Made by a program: the position numbers and the translations under genes. A DNA stretch of 64,000 nt from Lachnospiraceae bacterium (GTDB taxonomy: Bacteria > Bacillota > Clostridia > Lachnospirales > Lachnospiraceae), in contig JAGAQG010000040.1 in assembly GCA_017622875.1 (NCBI GenBank), positions 1 through 64,000 on the forward strand, written 5' to 3'. This document shows, piece after piece, positions 24,838 through 33,811 of this stretch; within the stretch, counting starts at the first letter, position 1; the number at the start of each line of letters is the position of its first letter. The notes under the pieces are model-generated. The model saw only the letters and a program-made list of their open reading frames with translations, did not search any database and was not told where the DNA came from.

Positions 24838-25818
24838 CTAGTACCCGATTGTCATTAAAATTTTATCCATAATTTTTGCATTCATAATTGAAAATTCATT
24901 AGATACACGAGGAGTTTCTCCCTCTGTAATGCAGCGGCCAAGCTGAGCGATTTCCAATCCGTAATTATCAGGTACACAAACATTTTTCACTTCTGTTTTT
25001 CCATCTGCACAAACTGTGTACTTTAATTCTCCGGCACCATTGAACTGCTCTGTAGAAATGATCATTCCTTTGGTTCCGCAGATCGTCCAGCGGTCAATAC
25101 GATTTGTTCCGCCAAGACACATTCCACAGGAAATAGCAGCTCTTGCGCCACCTGGATATTTCATGATCACATTTGTATGGATATCAATATGTTGATCTGT
25201 AAACTCTGCAGATGCATCGATTTCTGACGGTTCCTCTCCAATCAGCCACTGACTTAAGGAGATACAGTAGCATCCCACATCGTACAAAGCCCCGCCAAAA
25301 GTATCCCGGCGTACACGAATATTGGTCAGCCCCTGGCCTTCATAGCCTTTTGTCAAAAATGCAGATTCGATATAAGTTACTTTCCCAATAGTTCCTGCAT
25401 CGATTTCATCTTTTAAAGCTTTGATAAACGGGCTGTGCAGATAAGCAAATGCTTCCATTAAAAAGACGCCGTTTTCATTGGCTGCCGCGATCATTCTTTC
25501 CGTCTGCTCTGCATTGACCCCCATCGGCTTCTCACAGAGCACGTGTTTCTTCTTATTTAATGCTTTGATCGCCCACTCGCAATGAAGACTGTTTGGCAGT
25601 GGGATATAGACTGCCTCCACCTCCGGATCATCTAATAATTCCTCATAACTTGTGTAACCTTTTTCGAAACCAAACTTTTCTACATAGTCTGCTACCTTTT
25701 CAGGATTCCTTCCCGCAATGGCATAGCGGCGGCAGTTTTCAGCCTGCATCATGCCCGGAATTGTACAATTCTTTGCAATATTTGCGGTCCCTAATACTCC
25801 CCATGTTGCGTTACGCAT
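24838..25818 (-). CDS. Gfo/Idh/MocA-family oxidoreductase
   Basis: A 326-residue NAD(P)-dependent sugar dehydrogenase-like protein. The Rossmann start is WGVLGTANIAKNCTIPGM, EKP is present in HVLCEKPMGVNAEQTE (the catalytic lysine motif), and GGALYDVGCYCISLSQWLIG is the usual third motif with a histidine replaced by cysteine. It sits upstream of uxuA on the same strand, but the uxuA promoter lies between, so it is probably a separate unit. It may oxidise a sugar or glycoside connected with the uronate genes; no specific substrate can be given. Confidence 0.85.
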   Translation of the reverse strand: MRNATWGVLGTANIAKNCTIPGMMQAENCRRYAIAGRNPEKVADYVEKFGFEKGYTSYEELLDDPEVEAVYIPLPNSLHCEWAIKALNKKKHVLCEKPMGVNAEQTERMIAAANENGVFLMEAFAYLHSPFIKALKDEIDAGTIGKVTYIESAFLTKGYEGQGLTNIRVRRDTFGGALYDVGCYCISLSQWLIGEEPSEIDASAEFTDQHIDIHTNVIMKYPGGARAAISCGMCLGGTNRIDRWTICGTKGMIISTEQFNGAGELKYTVCADGKTEVKNVCVPDNYGLEIAQLGRCITEGETPRVSNEFSIMNAKIMDKILMTIGY

Positions 25819-25871
25819 AAATCTTTCTCCTTAAATCGCATTGAATTTCTTAGTTCCATGGTAACATAAAA

Positions 25872-25896
25872 GCCCCCAGCAAAACAATGCCAGGGG
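25872..25896 (-). terminator. Terminator after the Gld-like ABC operon
   Basis: GCCCC/GGGGC outer stem with an inner GGC/GCC pairing, followed on the minus strand by CTTTTATG, 10 nt after the stop of the last gene of the operon. Confidence 0.55.
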
Positions 25897-25905
25897 CAGG
25901 AAATT

Positions 25906-26505
25906 TTATTCTGCTATATCAACCGTATCTGTTTCCTCCTCCGAAGATTCCTCTTCATCTTCTTCGGTTTCTTCAACCACAAAATTTTCTACTGTATTCG
26001 ACAATTTACTCACCACAGTTCCGTCTACTGTATAAACCGCATCACTGGCATCTGTCGTGAAATAATAGACGCTCAATACATCATTATAATCTCCTACAGT
26101 GCAGGTAAGGCTTTCGCCCTCCGCAAACACAAAGGTAATAGAGGCATTCGGAGTCTCCAGCCCAAATTCTTCGGCACTGTCCGTAAGTTCATTTTCTGAC
26201 TCTATTGCATTGAAATTTTCAAGGAAACTTTCTATTTTTTCAGTATCAATTTCTAACGTTTCATCCGTCACACATTTCCAGGTCTCGCCCTCCAGTTCAA
26301 ACGAAACTTCCAGGTCTGCAGAGCTGTAGGAAAACGCAGTCACGTCTGCAATCTCAAAACTGGTCACCTGTTTGATTTTTGCAGCCTCTTCCTCCTCCTG
26401 CTTTTTCGAAACACTTTCGCTGTATTCCTTTACACCAAAATAACAAGCCAGTATCGCAACCAGAGCGATCATAGCGGTCAGTATCTGTTTTCTGCTTTTC
26501 TCCAT
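25906..26505 (-). CDS. Membrane-anchored DUF4340-like protein of ABC system
   Basis: A 199-residue protein with one N-terminal membrane segment (residues about 9-26), a periplasm-type domain with repeated beta-strand units (FEIADVTAFSYSSADLEVSFELEGETWKC resembles DUF4340), and a very acidic tail. Its start overlaps the end of the permease gene by 1 nt (TAATG). DUF4340 proteins regularly follow Gld-type ABC exporters. The role is unknown, perhaps a partner of the GldG-like domain on the outside of the membrane. Confidence 0.7.
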   Translation of the reverse strand: MEKSRKQILTAMIALVAILACYFGVKEYSESVSKKQEEEEAAKIKQVTSFEIADVTAFSYSSADLEVSFELEGETWKCVTDETLEIDTEKIESFLENFNAIESENELTDSAEEFGLETPNASITFVFAEGESLTCTVGDYNDVLSVYYFTTDASDAVYTVDGTVVSKLSNTVENFVVEETEEDEEESSEEETDTVDIAE

Positions 26506-28595
26506 TATCGTTTTCTCCTTCTTACCCAGACTGTAATGCCGCTTGCCAGAATCATCAGTGGCAGAAGTACCGTAAATAGCAATCCAAGGAGAATGATTCC
26601 CGTCTGAGATACTGTAATGGTATCCATAGAATAACTCTTTGCTGCAATTGAAACACTTTCTTCCTTACCGGCAAACAGTGCAATGATGTTTCCAAATAAA
26701 GTACTGTTTACACCGGATACCATGCTGTCAGCACTGTCAGTAAATACATATCCGGACGCCACTACCGCAAGCTGTGTTTCCCCCTCTGTAATCAGCGCTG
26801 CAGTATTGAAGGTTCCTTTTGTATCTCCTTCTTCATAATCTAAGGTTTCTACCGTTGACGGGTCTGCTTTTGCATAGGCGTTATCAGAGGTCGTCATAAA
26901 TATTTCTACAGTGCGTTCTTCATTTTCCAGATCAAAATTCAGCTCCATAGTATATGGAGAAAAGATATAATTAGAATTGTAAAGATCCGAAGTTACCTCT
27001 GAGTATTCGATATTCGGCAGCAAATAATATGGTGATTGGTAGTAATAATTTCTGTCACTTTCCAGAACCATGCTGTAAGTGTTTTCTACTCCGTAAGCTT
27101 CCAGAACTCTGTCGAAATTTGGCAGTTCTTCTGTCAGATTTACGGTGATGATTGCTTTTCCGCCATTCTGTAAATATTCAATGATCTTATCCGCATCATC
27201 AGAAGATAAATCTGTTGACGGTGCAAGCAGCAGGATACAGGCTGCATCTTCCGGAATTTCATCATATTGTAAAAGATTGATTGTAGACAGTTCTACGTTT
27301 TCTTTGCTCAGCACCTCTGTAAAGCCACTATCCAAAGTCACTTCATCATGACCTTCTATCTGATATACCATCGGAATGTCCGCATTGGTCACATAATCGA
27401 TTGCACTGGTAATCTGCCCTTCTGCATCATATCCGGTTACAGTGCTGCTGTAGGAATAATAATCATATTCCATTTCATAGAGAGAATTATAATCAATGAC
27501 CTTGGAGCGTTCTCCACTTACCACGATCAAACTGTTCGTCGAAATAGAATCCGTAAAGCTCTTATAAAAGTTCGGACTCACCAGGGGGTCTTTATATTCT
27601 ACCTTAATGTGGTTTGAAAGTTGTTCATATCGCTTCAATGTAGTATCAACGGTTTCATCGCAATTCTCTTCCGAATTGATCACATAGATCGTAATATCCT
27701 GATCCAGTTTTTCCATCAATGTTTTTGTATCCTCTGTCAGAGAATACAGTTTCTGAGAGGTCACATCCACCTGCGTCACATCTACAGGCAGTTCCTTCAT
27801 CGTCAGATTCGCCATAACTGCTGCTGCAAATACAATGATGATCAGTGTCGAACTGTAAGCACCCGTTTTAATGCTTTTTGTGGAAATGCTCCATCTGCGC
27901 TTCTGAATACTCTGAGTTGTTAAAAAGATAAATAAAACAATCAGAGAAAGATAATAAACCACGCCACTGATATCCAACAGACCATTAAAGAAATTATCCA
28001 TCGGAGTTAACAGGTCAAAACATCCAAGAAGCTTTGTCAGGAGGTTTCCCACATTGGAGATCAATGAGCAGATACCGCTCATCATGTATCCCACAAAAAG
28101 AATCAGAAACGTTAATACTGCTGCAATGACCTGGCTCTCACATAAAGAAGAAACCAGCATACCAATGGCGATACCAGTCAGTCCAAACAGGGTATATCCT
28201 AGAACTGCAGTATAGCTTTCTCCAAATGGAATTTCTCCAAAGAAAGACAATGCAACGGAATAGAAACATATCACAACAATTGCCATCATAAAAATCGTAG
28301 CCATGGCTAAATATTTCGCCAGAACAATCTTTCCAACAGATACCGGCGCTGTTAAAATCAGCTGATCTGTCTTGTTTTTCCGTTCATCTGCCAGAATCTT
28401 CATAGTCAGTACCGGAATCGTAATCATAAATAAGAAAGTAGATGAACTAAGTGCATAAGAAATATACGCAGAACCGCTAAACAGGTTATATGCAGTAAAG
28501 TAGATACCTGTCAAAATCAATGTCGCTGCAATAAACAGCGCACCTGTTACTGTATGAAGGTAAGAGCGCAGTTCTCTTTTATAAATCGCCAGCAT
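26505..28595 (-). CDS. ABC-2 permease fused to GldG-like domain
   Basis: A 696-residue fusion. Residues 1-235 are an ABC-2 permease (AIYKRELRSYLHTVTGALF, six membrane segments, LADERKNKTDQLILTAPVS loop). After a further membrane segment, residues about 270-640 form a GldG/DUF4350-like extracytoplasmic domain (DKDITIYVINSEENCDE, QIEGHDEVTL, ILLLAPSTDLSSDDADKIIEYLQNGGKAI read in part). A last membrane helix and RRRKR end it. In Bacteroidetes these parts are the separate gliding genes gldF and gldG; the fused form occurs in many Firmicutes that do not glide. It overlaps the ATPase gene by 17 nt. Function unknown, probably export or envelope remodelling. Confidence 0.85.
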   Translation of the reverse strand: MLAIYKRELRSYLHTVTGALFIAATLILTGIYFTAYNLFSGSAYISYALSSSTFLFMITIPVLTMKILADERKNKTDQLILTAPVSVGKIVLAKYLAMATIFMMAIVVICFYSVALSFFGEIPFGESYTAVLGYTLFGLTGIAIGMLVSSLCESQVIAAVLTFLILFVGYMMSGICSLISNVGNLLTKLLGCFDLLTPMDNFFNGLLDISGVVYYLSLIVLFIFLTTQSIQKRRWSISTKSIKTGAYSSTLIIIVFAAAVMANLTMKELPVDVTQVDVTSQKLYSLTEDTKTLMEKLDQDITIYVINSEENCDETVDTTLKRYEQLSNHIKVEYKDPLVSPNFYKSFTDSISTNSLIVVSGERSKVIDYNSLYEMEYDYYSYSSTVTGYDAEGQITSAIDYVTNADIPMVYQIEGHDEVTLDSGFTEVLSKENVELSTINLLQYDEIPEDAACILLLAPSTDLSSDDADKIIEYLQNGGKAIITVNLTEELPNFDRVLEAYGVENTYSMVLESDRNYYYQSPYYLLPNIEYSEVTSDLYNSNYIFSPYTMELNFDLENEERTVEIFMTTSDNAYAKADPSTVETLDYEEGDTKGTFNTAALITEGETQLAVVASGYVFTDSADSMVSGVNSTLFGNIIALFAGKEESVSIAAKSYSMDTITVSQTGIILLGLLFTVLLPLMILASGITVWVRRRKR

Positions 28596-29457
28596 TTTCT
28601 TCTCCTCCTTCCGTCAGTTCCAGGAACACATCTTCCAATGATTTATCCTGACCATAGTTGATGCAGATCTTTGTATGACCATCCTCAGTATCTCCGATTT
28701 CAAAGTTTCTCAGTTGACTCATTGCCTTCATCATACGTTCCGCCTCATTCTTTGAACCCTTAATTTCAAACTGCATCGTCTTTTCCGCCGCACTGATATT
28801 TTCCAGATTTTCCAGAGTATCCGCTGCTGCCAGCTTTCCTTTGGAAATAATGAATACATATTCACAGACCGCACTGATTTCCTGCATAATATGAGAGCTT
28901 AAAATAACGGTGTGTTTCTCCCCAAGCTTTTTGATCAGCTCACGCATTTCAATAATCTGCTTTGGGTCAAGTCCTACCGTCGGTTCATCCAGAATAATCA
29001 CTTCCGGATAACCTAAAATTGCCTGTGCGAGTCCAACTCTCTGTTTATAACCTTTGGAAAGATTTTTAATCAGACGGCCGGATACTTCTCCTACTCCCGT
29101 AAGTTCCATAACTTCTTCTACTGCCTGCGCTCTTTCCTTTTTGGGAATCTTTTTTAACTCCGCCGCAAAATATAAATATTCTTCCACCAGCATTTCCTGA
29201 TACAATGGCGGAAGCTCCGGCAGATAGCCAATCTTCTTTCTTGCCTTTTCCGGATTTTCAAAAATATCCTCTCCGTCAATCTTGATCGTGCCAGAGGTCG
29301 CACCGAGGTAACCGGTGATCATATTCATTGTGGTAGATTTTCCGGCACCATTCGGGCCCAAGAATCCGTAAATTTTTCCAGATTCTATATTCAGTGTCAG
29401 GTCATCAACTGCCACATGTTTTCCGTATTTTTTCGTCAGATGACTGATTTCTATCAT
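28579..29457 (-). CDS. ABC transporter ATPase, GldA-like
   Basis: A 292-residue ATPase with Walker A GPNGAGKST, signature LSKGYKQRVGLAQ, and Walker B VIILDEPTVGLDP. The order and C-terminal part fit the drug/gliding (GldA, CcmA-like) class. It energises the fused ABC-2 permease whose gene overlaps it. The chosen ATG at 29457 follows AAGGAG by 7 nt; a start at 29475 would include the ribosome site. Confidence 0.9.
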   Translation of the reverse strand: MIEISHLTKKYGKHVAVDDLTLNIESGKIYGFLGPNGAGKSTTMNMITGYLGATSGTIKIDGEDIFENPEKARKKIGYLPELPPLYQEMLVEEYLYFAAELKKIPKKERAQAVEEVMELTGVGEVSGRLIKNLSKGYKQRVGLAQAILGYPEVIILDEPTVGLDPKQIIEMRELIKKLGEKHTVILSSHIMQEISAVCEYVFIISKGKLAAADTLENLENISAAEKTMQFEIKGSKNEAERMMKAMSQLRNFEIGDTEDGHTKICINYGQDKSLEDVFLELTEGGEENAGDL

Positions 29458-29574
29458 TGCAATGCTCCTTCCCAAATAATTCCTTTCACAATATGTTTAT
29501 TCTAGGAGCAAAGTTTGTTTTCTTTTTGATGGAAATGTGAAAAATATTTGAGGATTATGTGTTTATTCAGTGAA

Positions 29575-29608
29575 CAAAAAAGAAGTGTCCGAAACTTTCG
29601 AACACTTC
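29575..29608 (-). terminator. Terminator of the small lipoprotein gene
   Basis: GAAGTGT and CGAA stem segments around a short loop (29582-29608) followed by a T6-7 run on the minus strand, 13 nt after the lipoprotein stop. Confidence 0.8.
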
Positions 29609-29621
29609 AATATACAAAATA

Positions 29622-29924
29622 TTATTTTAGTTTTTCTATAGAAATAATCTCTCCGTCAAATGGATCGACTTCCGAAACCTTCCCTGTATAGGTAACTGTT
29701 ACATAATCTCCATTATTTAAATCACTGTAATTTTCCGGCTTTACTTGAAACGCAAATCCATAGTAAGTTCCTTCCGCATCCTGTACCGTAAACATAAAAT
29801 CCTTTTTATCCATAAAGGTTCCTGTCAAGGTCTGTTCAGCATTACTTTCTTTCGAACCACAGCCTGCAAATACGCTTACTGCCAATACCAGCACCATCAT
29901 CAGTAACATAATTTTTTTCTTCAT
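29622..29924 (-). CDS. Small secreted lipoprotein
   Basis: A 100-residue protein with a type II signal peptide (KKKIMLLMMVLVLAVS) and lipobox VFAGC, then a 70-residue domain of short beta-strands (TGTFMDKKDFMFTVQDAEG, NGDYVTVTYTGKVSEVD) that reads like an OB-fold. It should be anchored on the outer face of the membrane. It has its own terminator and no obvious partner. I do not recognise a named family. Confidence 0.75.
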   Translation of the reverse strand: MKKKIMLLMMVLVLAVSVFAGCGSKESNAEQTLTGTFMDKKDFMFTVQDAEGTYYGFAFQVKPENYSDLNNGDYVTVTYTGKVSEVDPFDGEIISIEKLK

Positions 29925-29973
29925 TTTGTTTCCTCCTGTATCAATTTTCTGCTTTCATAGATACAGATAACAC

Positions 29974-31272
29974 TTATGCTGAAAAAGTTTTAAAAATCTT
30001 CAAATAAATGAAAAATCCAACAATTGCTGTGACTGCCTCGGCCACAGGAAAAGACATCCAGATACCATTCATTCCCCAAAGGGCTGACATGATAAATGCA
30101 AGTGGAATGATCAGCACCAGACCGCGTAGCAAGGATAAAATATGTGCTGGTAATGCCTTCTCAACAGATGTGAAAAATGTAGCTGAAACCGTATTAAATC
30201 CCACAAAAATATTAGAAGTAAAATATAACTTCAACCCAATTTCTGCAATTTTCTGAAGCACCTGATTTCCTTCACTATTAAATACATCTGTTACCTGCGG
30301 TGCAAAGATAAATAATATCCCATAAATGACTGCCGAAATCACAAGCATTGTTATTTGTCCGTAATTCATAGTCTTTCGAATATTTCCTTTATCATCCACT
30401 CCATAATAAGTGCTAAGAAGTGGCTGCATTCCCTGGGCGAGGCCTGTATAAAGAGCTGTTACCACAATCGAAATATTTGCAACAACGCCGTAAGCAGCAA
30501 CACCCACATTTCCTTCTAGCCTAAGAATCAGCATATTGAAAATAATCATAACAATCCCGCCGGATACCTGCGCAAGCAGGGAAGGAAATCCAAGAGAAGT
30601 AATCTGCATTACATTTTTCCTTTTTATCATTGCTTTTACAAAATGAAATGTATTTTTCTTCTTTAACCAGTGCGGCATCATGACCAACATACTGATGACC
30701 GGCGAAAAGCCCGTTGCAATTACCGCTCCGAAGATTCCCATCTGCATTGGAAAGATGAAAATATAATCCAGAATAATATTTGCAAAGCTTCCGGCAAGCA
30801 TGGCAAACATCACAAGATTTGGTGCCTCATCATTTCTCACAAAACATTGCAATACTGCATTCATCATAAATACCGGTGCAAAAATCAGAATCCAGCGTAA
30901 ATAAGTGGTTGTCATCTCAAGAGTTGCTTCATCAGCTCCCAGAAGCAATGCCAATTCTCTTGCCCCAAACAGACCAAGCATTACAAATACCAGTGACAGC
31001 AAAATTGTCAAAATAACCGTATTGGAATAAATCTCATCTGTCTCCCTCGAATGTTTGATTCCCTTTAAAATTGAAAATTTTGTAGCACCGCCAACGCCAA
31101 GCATCAGCCCACAGCCAAAGATAAAATTATAAATCGGGATTGCCAGATTCAGGGCCGTGAGACCATTTGCGCCAAGTCTTTTCGATATAAAAAATGTATC
31201 CGCAAGGATATAACATGAAATTCCAAGCTGTCCCAAAATACTTAAGCTCACATAACGAATAAATTCTTTCAC
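29974..31272 (-). CDS. MATE-family efflux transporter
   Basis: A 432-residue MATE exporter with 12 membrane segments (YILADTFFISKRLGANGLTALNLAIP, GCGLMLGVGGATKFSI, VNPV-like YTGLAQGMQPLLSTYYG). It belongs to the MepA/NorM-type branch, which exports drugs or metabolites in exchange for cations. The open frame continues to 31350, but AAGGAG followed by AAATT and GTG places the start at 31272, giving a normal N-terminus (VKEFIRYVSLSILG). The terminator at 31342-31388 separates it from the NSS gene. Confidence 0.87.
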   Translation of the reverse strand: MKEFIRYVSLSILGQLGISCYILADTFFISKRLGANGLTALNLAIPIYNFIFGCGLMLGVGGATKFSILKGIKHSRETDEIYSNTVILTILLSLVFVMLGLFGARELALLLGADEATLEMTTTYLRWILIFAPVFMMNAVLQCFVRNDEAPNLVMFAMLAGSFANIILDYIFIFPMQMGIFGAVIATGFSPVISMLVMMPHWLKKKNTFHFVKAMIKRKNVMQITSLGFPSLLAQVSGGIVMIIFNMLILRLEGNVGVAAYGVVANISIVVTALYTGLAQGMQPLLSTYYGVDDKGNIRKTMNYGQITMLVISAVIYGILFIFAPQVTDVFNSEGNQVLQKIAEIGLKLYFTSNIFVGFNTVSATFFTSVEKALPAHILSLLRGLVLIIPLAFIMSALWGMNGIWMSFPVAEAVTAIVGFFIYLKIFKTFSA

Positions 31273-31335
31273 AATTTCTCCTTCCCTCTTTGCATTCCCG
31301 GCATGTGCAATCCAGCTTTGCCAAACACAACGCAC

Positions 31336-31388
31336 AAAAAACGTCAGCACTTCTCATCTTCAAAGGCCTAACGATGAGAAGGCTGACG
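31336..31388 (-). terminator. Strong terminator between NSS gene and MATE gene
   Basis: CGTCAGC plus CTTCTCATC pair with GATGAGAAG plus GCTGACG (16 bp with one bulge, 31342-31388), followed by a long T-run on the minus strand. It ends the NSS transcript. Confidence 0.85.
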
Positions 31389-31446
31389 CTAAATTCTTTA
31401 CCCGGCGGCAAAGAGCTGTCATTCTATCTTATTTTTGGACATTATA

Positions 31447-32784
31447 TCATCCGATTCCGCCGTACACAATCCCTAAAATAAATACGATTGCTGCGACTGG
31501 AACATAAACATATTTTGCAACCTTTCCGAACCATTCCGGAATCAGATTCTTTCTTCCAAGCTGCATTTCCTTTTTGATCTCGTCCCATCCAAGAATATGA
31601 TAAATCGAGAATGCACCGAGAAGCGCACCAAATGGTACTACTAAAATTGTGATGAAATCCATCCAGCTTCCAACACTGTCTCCGTCTTCAATGAACAGTC
31701 CTACTCCAAGGGCAATTGCACCGCAGATCAGAACAGCTACCGGACGGGATAATTTGAATTTCGTCTGCCATGATTCACAAACTGCCTCAAACATATTGAT
31801 GAGACTTGTGATACCTGCAAAAGCAACTGACAGGAAGAAGATTACTGAAAACAACTGTCCAAATGGCATCTGTGCAAAAATCTTTGGTATTGTGATAAAC
31901 ATCAGTGGCGGGCCACTGGCCGGTTCAATTCCAAAGGCAAATACTGCAGGCATGATTGCGAACGCTGCCAACAGAGCTGCACAGGTGTCGAAAAATGCTG
32001 TATTTTTGCAGGAATCCAGAATATCCTCATCCTTTTTCAGATAAGAACCATAAACGATCATTCCAGAACCTGTAATGGACAATGAGAAGAATGCCTGTCC
32101 CATTGCCATGATCCATGTTTCCACATCTAACAGTGCTTCCCATTTGGGAATCATCAGGAATTTATAGCCTTCCACCGCACCATCTAAAAATGCAACACGA
32201 ACTGCCAATACAACAAACAGTACGAAAAATGCAGGCATCAATATTTTATTCGCCTTTTCAATTCCTTTTGTCGCTCCAAAAATCAGCAGCACACAAGTAA
32301 TCACAATGACCAGCACATGACATGGAATATTTCCGAATGCCGAAGACATATTGGCAAAGAAATCCGCTGATTCTGTCACCATAAGTTCGCCTGTGATTCC
32401 ACCAAACAGGGAACGGAGCACCCAGCCGATAATGACTGCATAACCGATGGCAATTCCCAAAGAGCCGATGAGTGGAATCCAGCCCATCACTGCCCCCACT
32501 TTTCTTTTTCCTTTGCTCTCCCAGCAATATTCATAAGCACCTAATGTACCTGTTTTCGCACGTCGTCCGATGGCAAACTCTGCGGAAAGTCCCACCATGC
32601 CAAATAATACGACAAAAATAAAATACGGTATTAAAAATGCAGCTCCCCCGTACTGCCCCAGTCTGTAAGGAAACAGCCAGATATTTCCCATTCCGACTGC
32701 TGAACCTACGCATGCCAGTACGAATCCGAGAGAGTTTGCAAACTGTCCGTTCTGATGTACCCCATCATGTTTTTTTGTACCCAA
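31447..32784 (-). CDS. NSS-family sodium-dependent transporter
   Basis: A 445-residue neurotransmitter:sodium symporter homologue with 11-12 membrane segments. SLGFVLACVGSAVGMGNIWLFPY near residue 20 is the sodium/substrate-binding TM1 signature, and MGQAFFSLSITGSGMIVYGSYL is the TM6 counterpart. Bacterial members import amino acids or related amines. It is divergent from a LysR regulator and close to an M20 amidohydrolase, so it may import an amino acid or an acylated/peptide-like compound, or recover the product of that hydrolase. Confidence 0.9.
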   Translation of the reverse strand: MGTKKHDGVHQNGQFANSLGFVLACVGSAVGMGNIWLFPYRLGQYGGAAFLIPYFIFVVLFGMVGLSAEFAIGRRAKTGTLGAYEYCWESKGKRKVGAVMGWIPLIGSLGIAIGYAVIIGWVLRSLFGGITGELMVTESADFFANMSSAFGNIPCHVLVIVITCVLLIFGATKGIEKANKILMPAFFVLFVVLAVRVAFLDGAVEGYKFLMIPKWEALLDVETWIMAMGQAFFSLSITGSGMIVYGSYLKKDEDILDSCKNTAFFDTCAALLAAFAIMPAVFAFGIEPASGPPLMFITIPKIFAQMPFGQLFSVIFFLSVAFAGITSLINMFEAVCESWQTKFKLSRPVAVLICGAIALGVGLFIEDGDSVGSWMDFITILVVPFGALLGAFSIYHILGWDEIKKEMQLGRKNLIPEWFGKVAKYVYVPVAAIVFILGIVYGGIG

Positions 32785-32816
32785 AATTCTCTCCTCCGAT
32801 TTTTATCGTTCTTTTC

Positions 32817-32890
32817 TGATTGTAATCAACTGATACTTAGTATATACTGCATATAACCATTTGTAAAATAGATGCTTTTAATCAGTATCA
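32817..32890. promoter_or_regulatory. Candidate LysR binding region between NSS and lysR genes
   Basis: The 130-bp divergent gap holds a TGATT-GT-AATCA palindrome (32817-32828), an ATACT-T-AGTAT site of the LysR T-N11-A kind (32833-32843), and a TGATACT...AGTATCA pair with arms at 32831-32837 and 32884-32890. Confidence 0.4.
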
Positions 32891-32914
32891 TCTAATTATT
32901 CGATTGAGGTTTTT

Positions 32915-33793
32915 ATGGATATTAAAAATTTGGAAACATTTATACAGGTAGCAGAACTATCCAGTTTTACGAAAGCTGCCGAAAAACTTGGGTACTCTCA
33001 GTCCACCATTTCCTTTCAGATCAAACAGCTGGAAAATGAGCTGAATGCACAGTTATTTGAACGTATTAATCACACTGTCGCTCTGACGGAACGCGGCAAA
33101 GAAGTTCTTGGATATGCGCATCAGATTAGGAAGCTTGCGGAAGAGATGGAACAGCCGCTAAAAAACAGAGAGCAGGTAGGCGGACACATTCGCATGGCGA
33201 TGGCTGATTCCCTTTGTAACTGGCTGCTCACCAATGATTATGTGCATTTTCACGCACTTTTCCCCGAGATCACACTCACAATGCACGCTGCAAGTACGGA
33301 AGAAATGTTCCGGCTTCTAAATCAGAATGAGGTAGATCTGGTGTATACGCTGGATCAGCATTTTTATGATAAGAATTATGTAATCGTCAGCGAGAAGAAA
33401 ATCGAGGCGCATATTGTGGGAAGTCCGGACATTTTCAAAAAAGGACATTACACGATAGAAGAGCTTGTAAAGCTGCCTTTCATTTTGACCGAAAAGGGAA
33501 TGAGTTATCGAAGACTTATGGACGAAAAGCTTGCCAGCATGTCGCTGGAGGTGGAACCGCTTTTAGAGACAGGAAATACCAGCCTCATCTGCTATCTGAC
33601 AGAGCAGGGAATGGGGATTTCCTATTTGCCGGATTACGTGACGGAAGATTCCGTAAAAGCCGGAAGGCTGGTGCGGCTGGATGTACCGGAGCTGGCGATT
33701 GATATCTGGCAGCAGCTTCTGTATCATCGAAGTAAATGGATCACACCACAAATGCAGGCTGTAATGGACTATTTGTCCCATAAGGGGATATAA
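32915..33793 (+). CDS. LysR-family transcriptional regulator
   Basis: A 292-residue LysR protein: N-terminal winged HTH (IKNLETFIQVAELSSFTKAAEKLGYSQSTISFQIKQLE, read in part) and a C-terminal ligand-binding domain from about residue 90. It is divergent from the NSS transporter and 18 bp upstream of the M20 hydrolase on the same strand, and probably controls both in response to the transported compound. Confidence 0.9.
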   Translation: MDIKNLETFIQVAELSSFTKAAEKLGYSQSTISFQIKQLENELNAQLFERINHTVALTERGKEVLGYAHQIRKLAEEMEQPLKNREQVGGHIRMAMADSLCNWLLTNDYVHFHALFPEITLTMHAASTEEMFRLLNQNEVDLVYTLDQHFYDKNYVIVSEKKIEAHIVGSPDIFKKGHYTIEELVKLPFILTEKGMSYRRLMDEKLASMSLEVEPLLETGNTSLICYLTEQGMGISYLPDYVTEDSVKAGRLVRLDVPELAIDIWQQLLYHRSKWITPQMQAVMDYLSHKGI

Positions 33794-33811
33794 TACACTT
33801 AGAAAGAAGGT

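Noticed and set aside
25906..29457. True gliding-motility (Gld) machinery
   Set aside because: Only the ABC part is present and the organism appears to be a Firmicute; the fused form is common in non-gliding bacteria.
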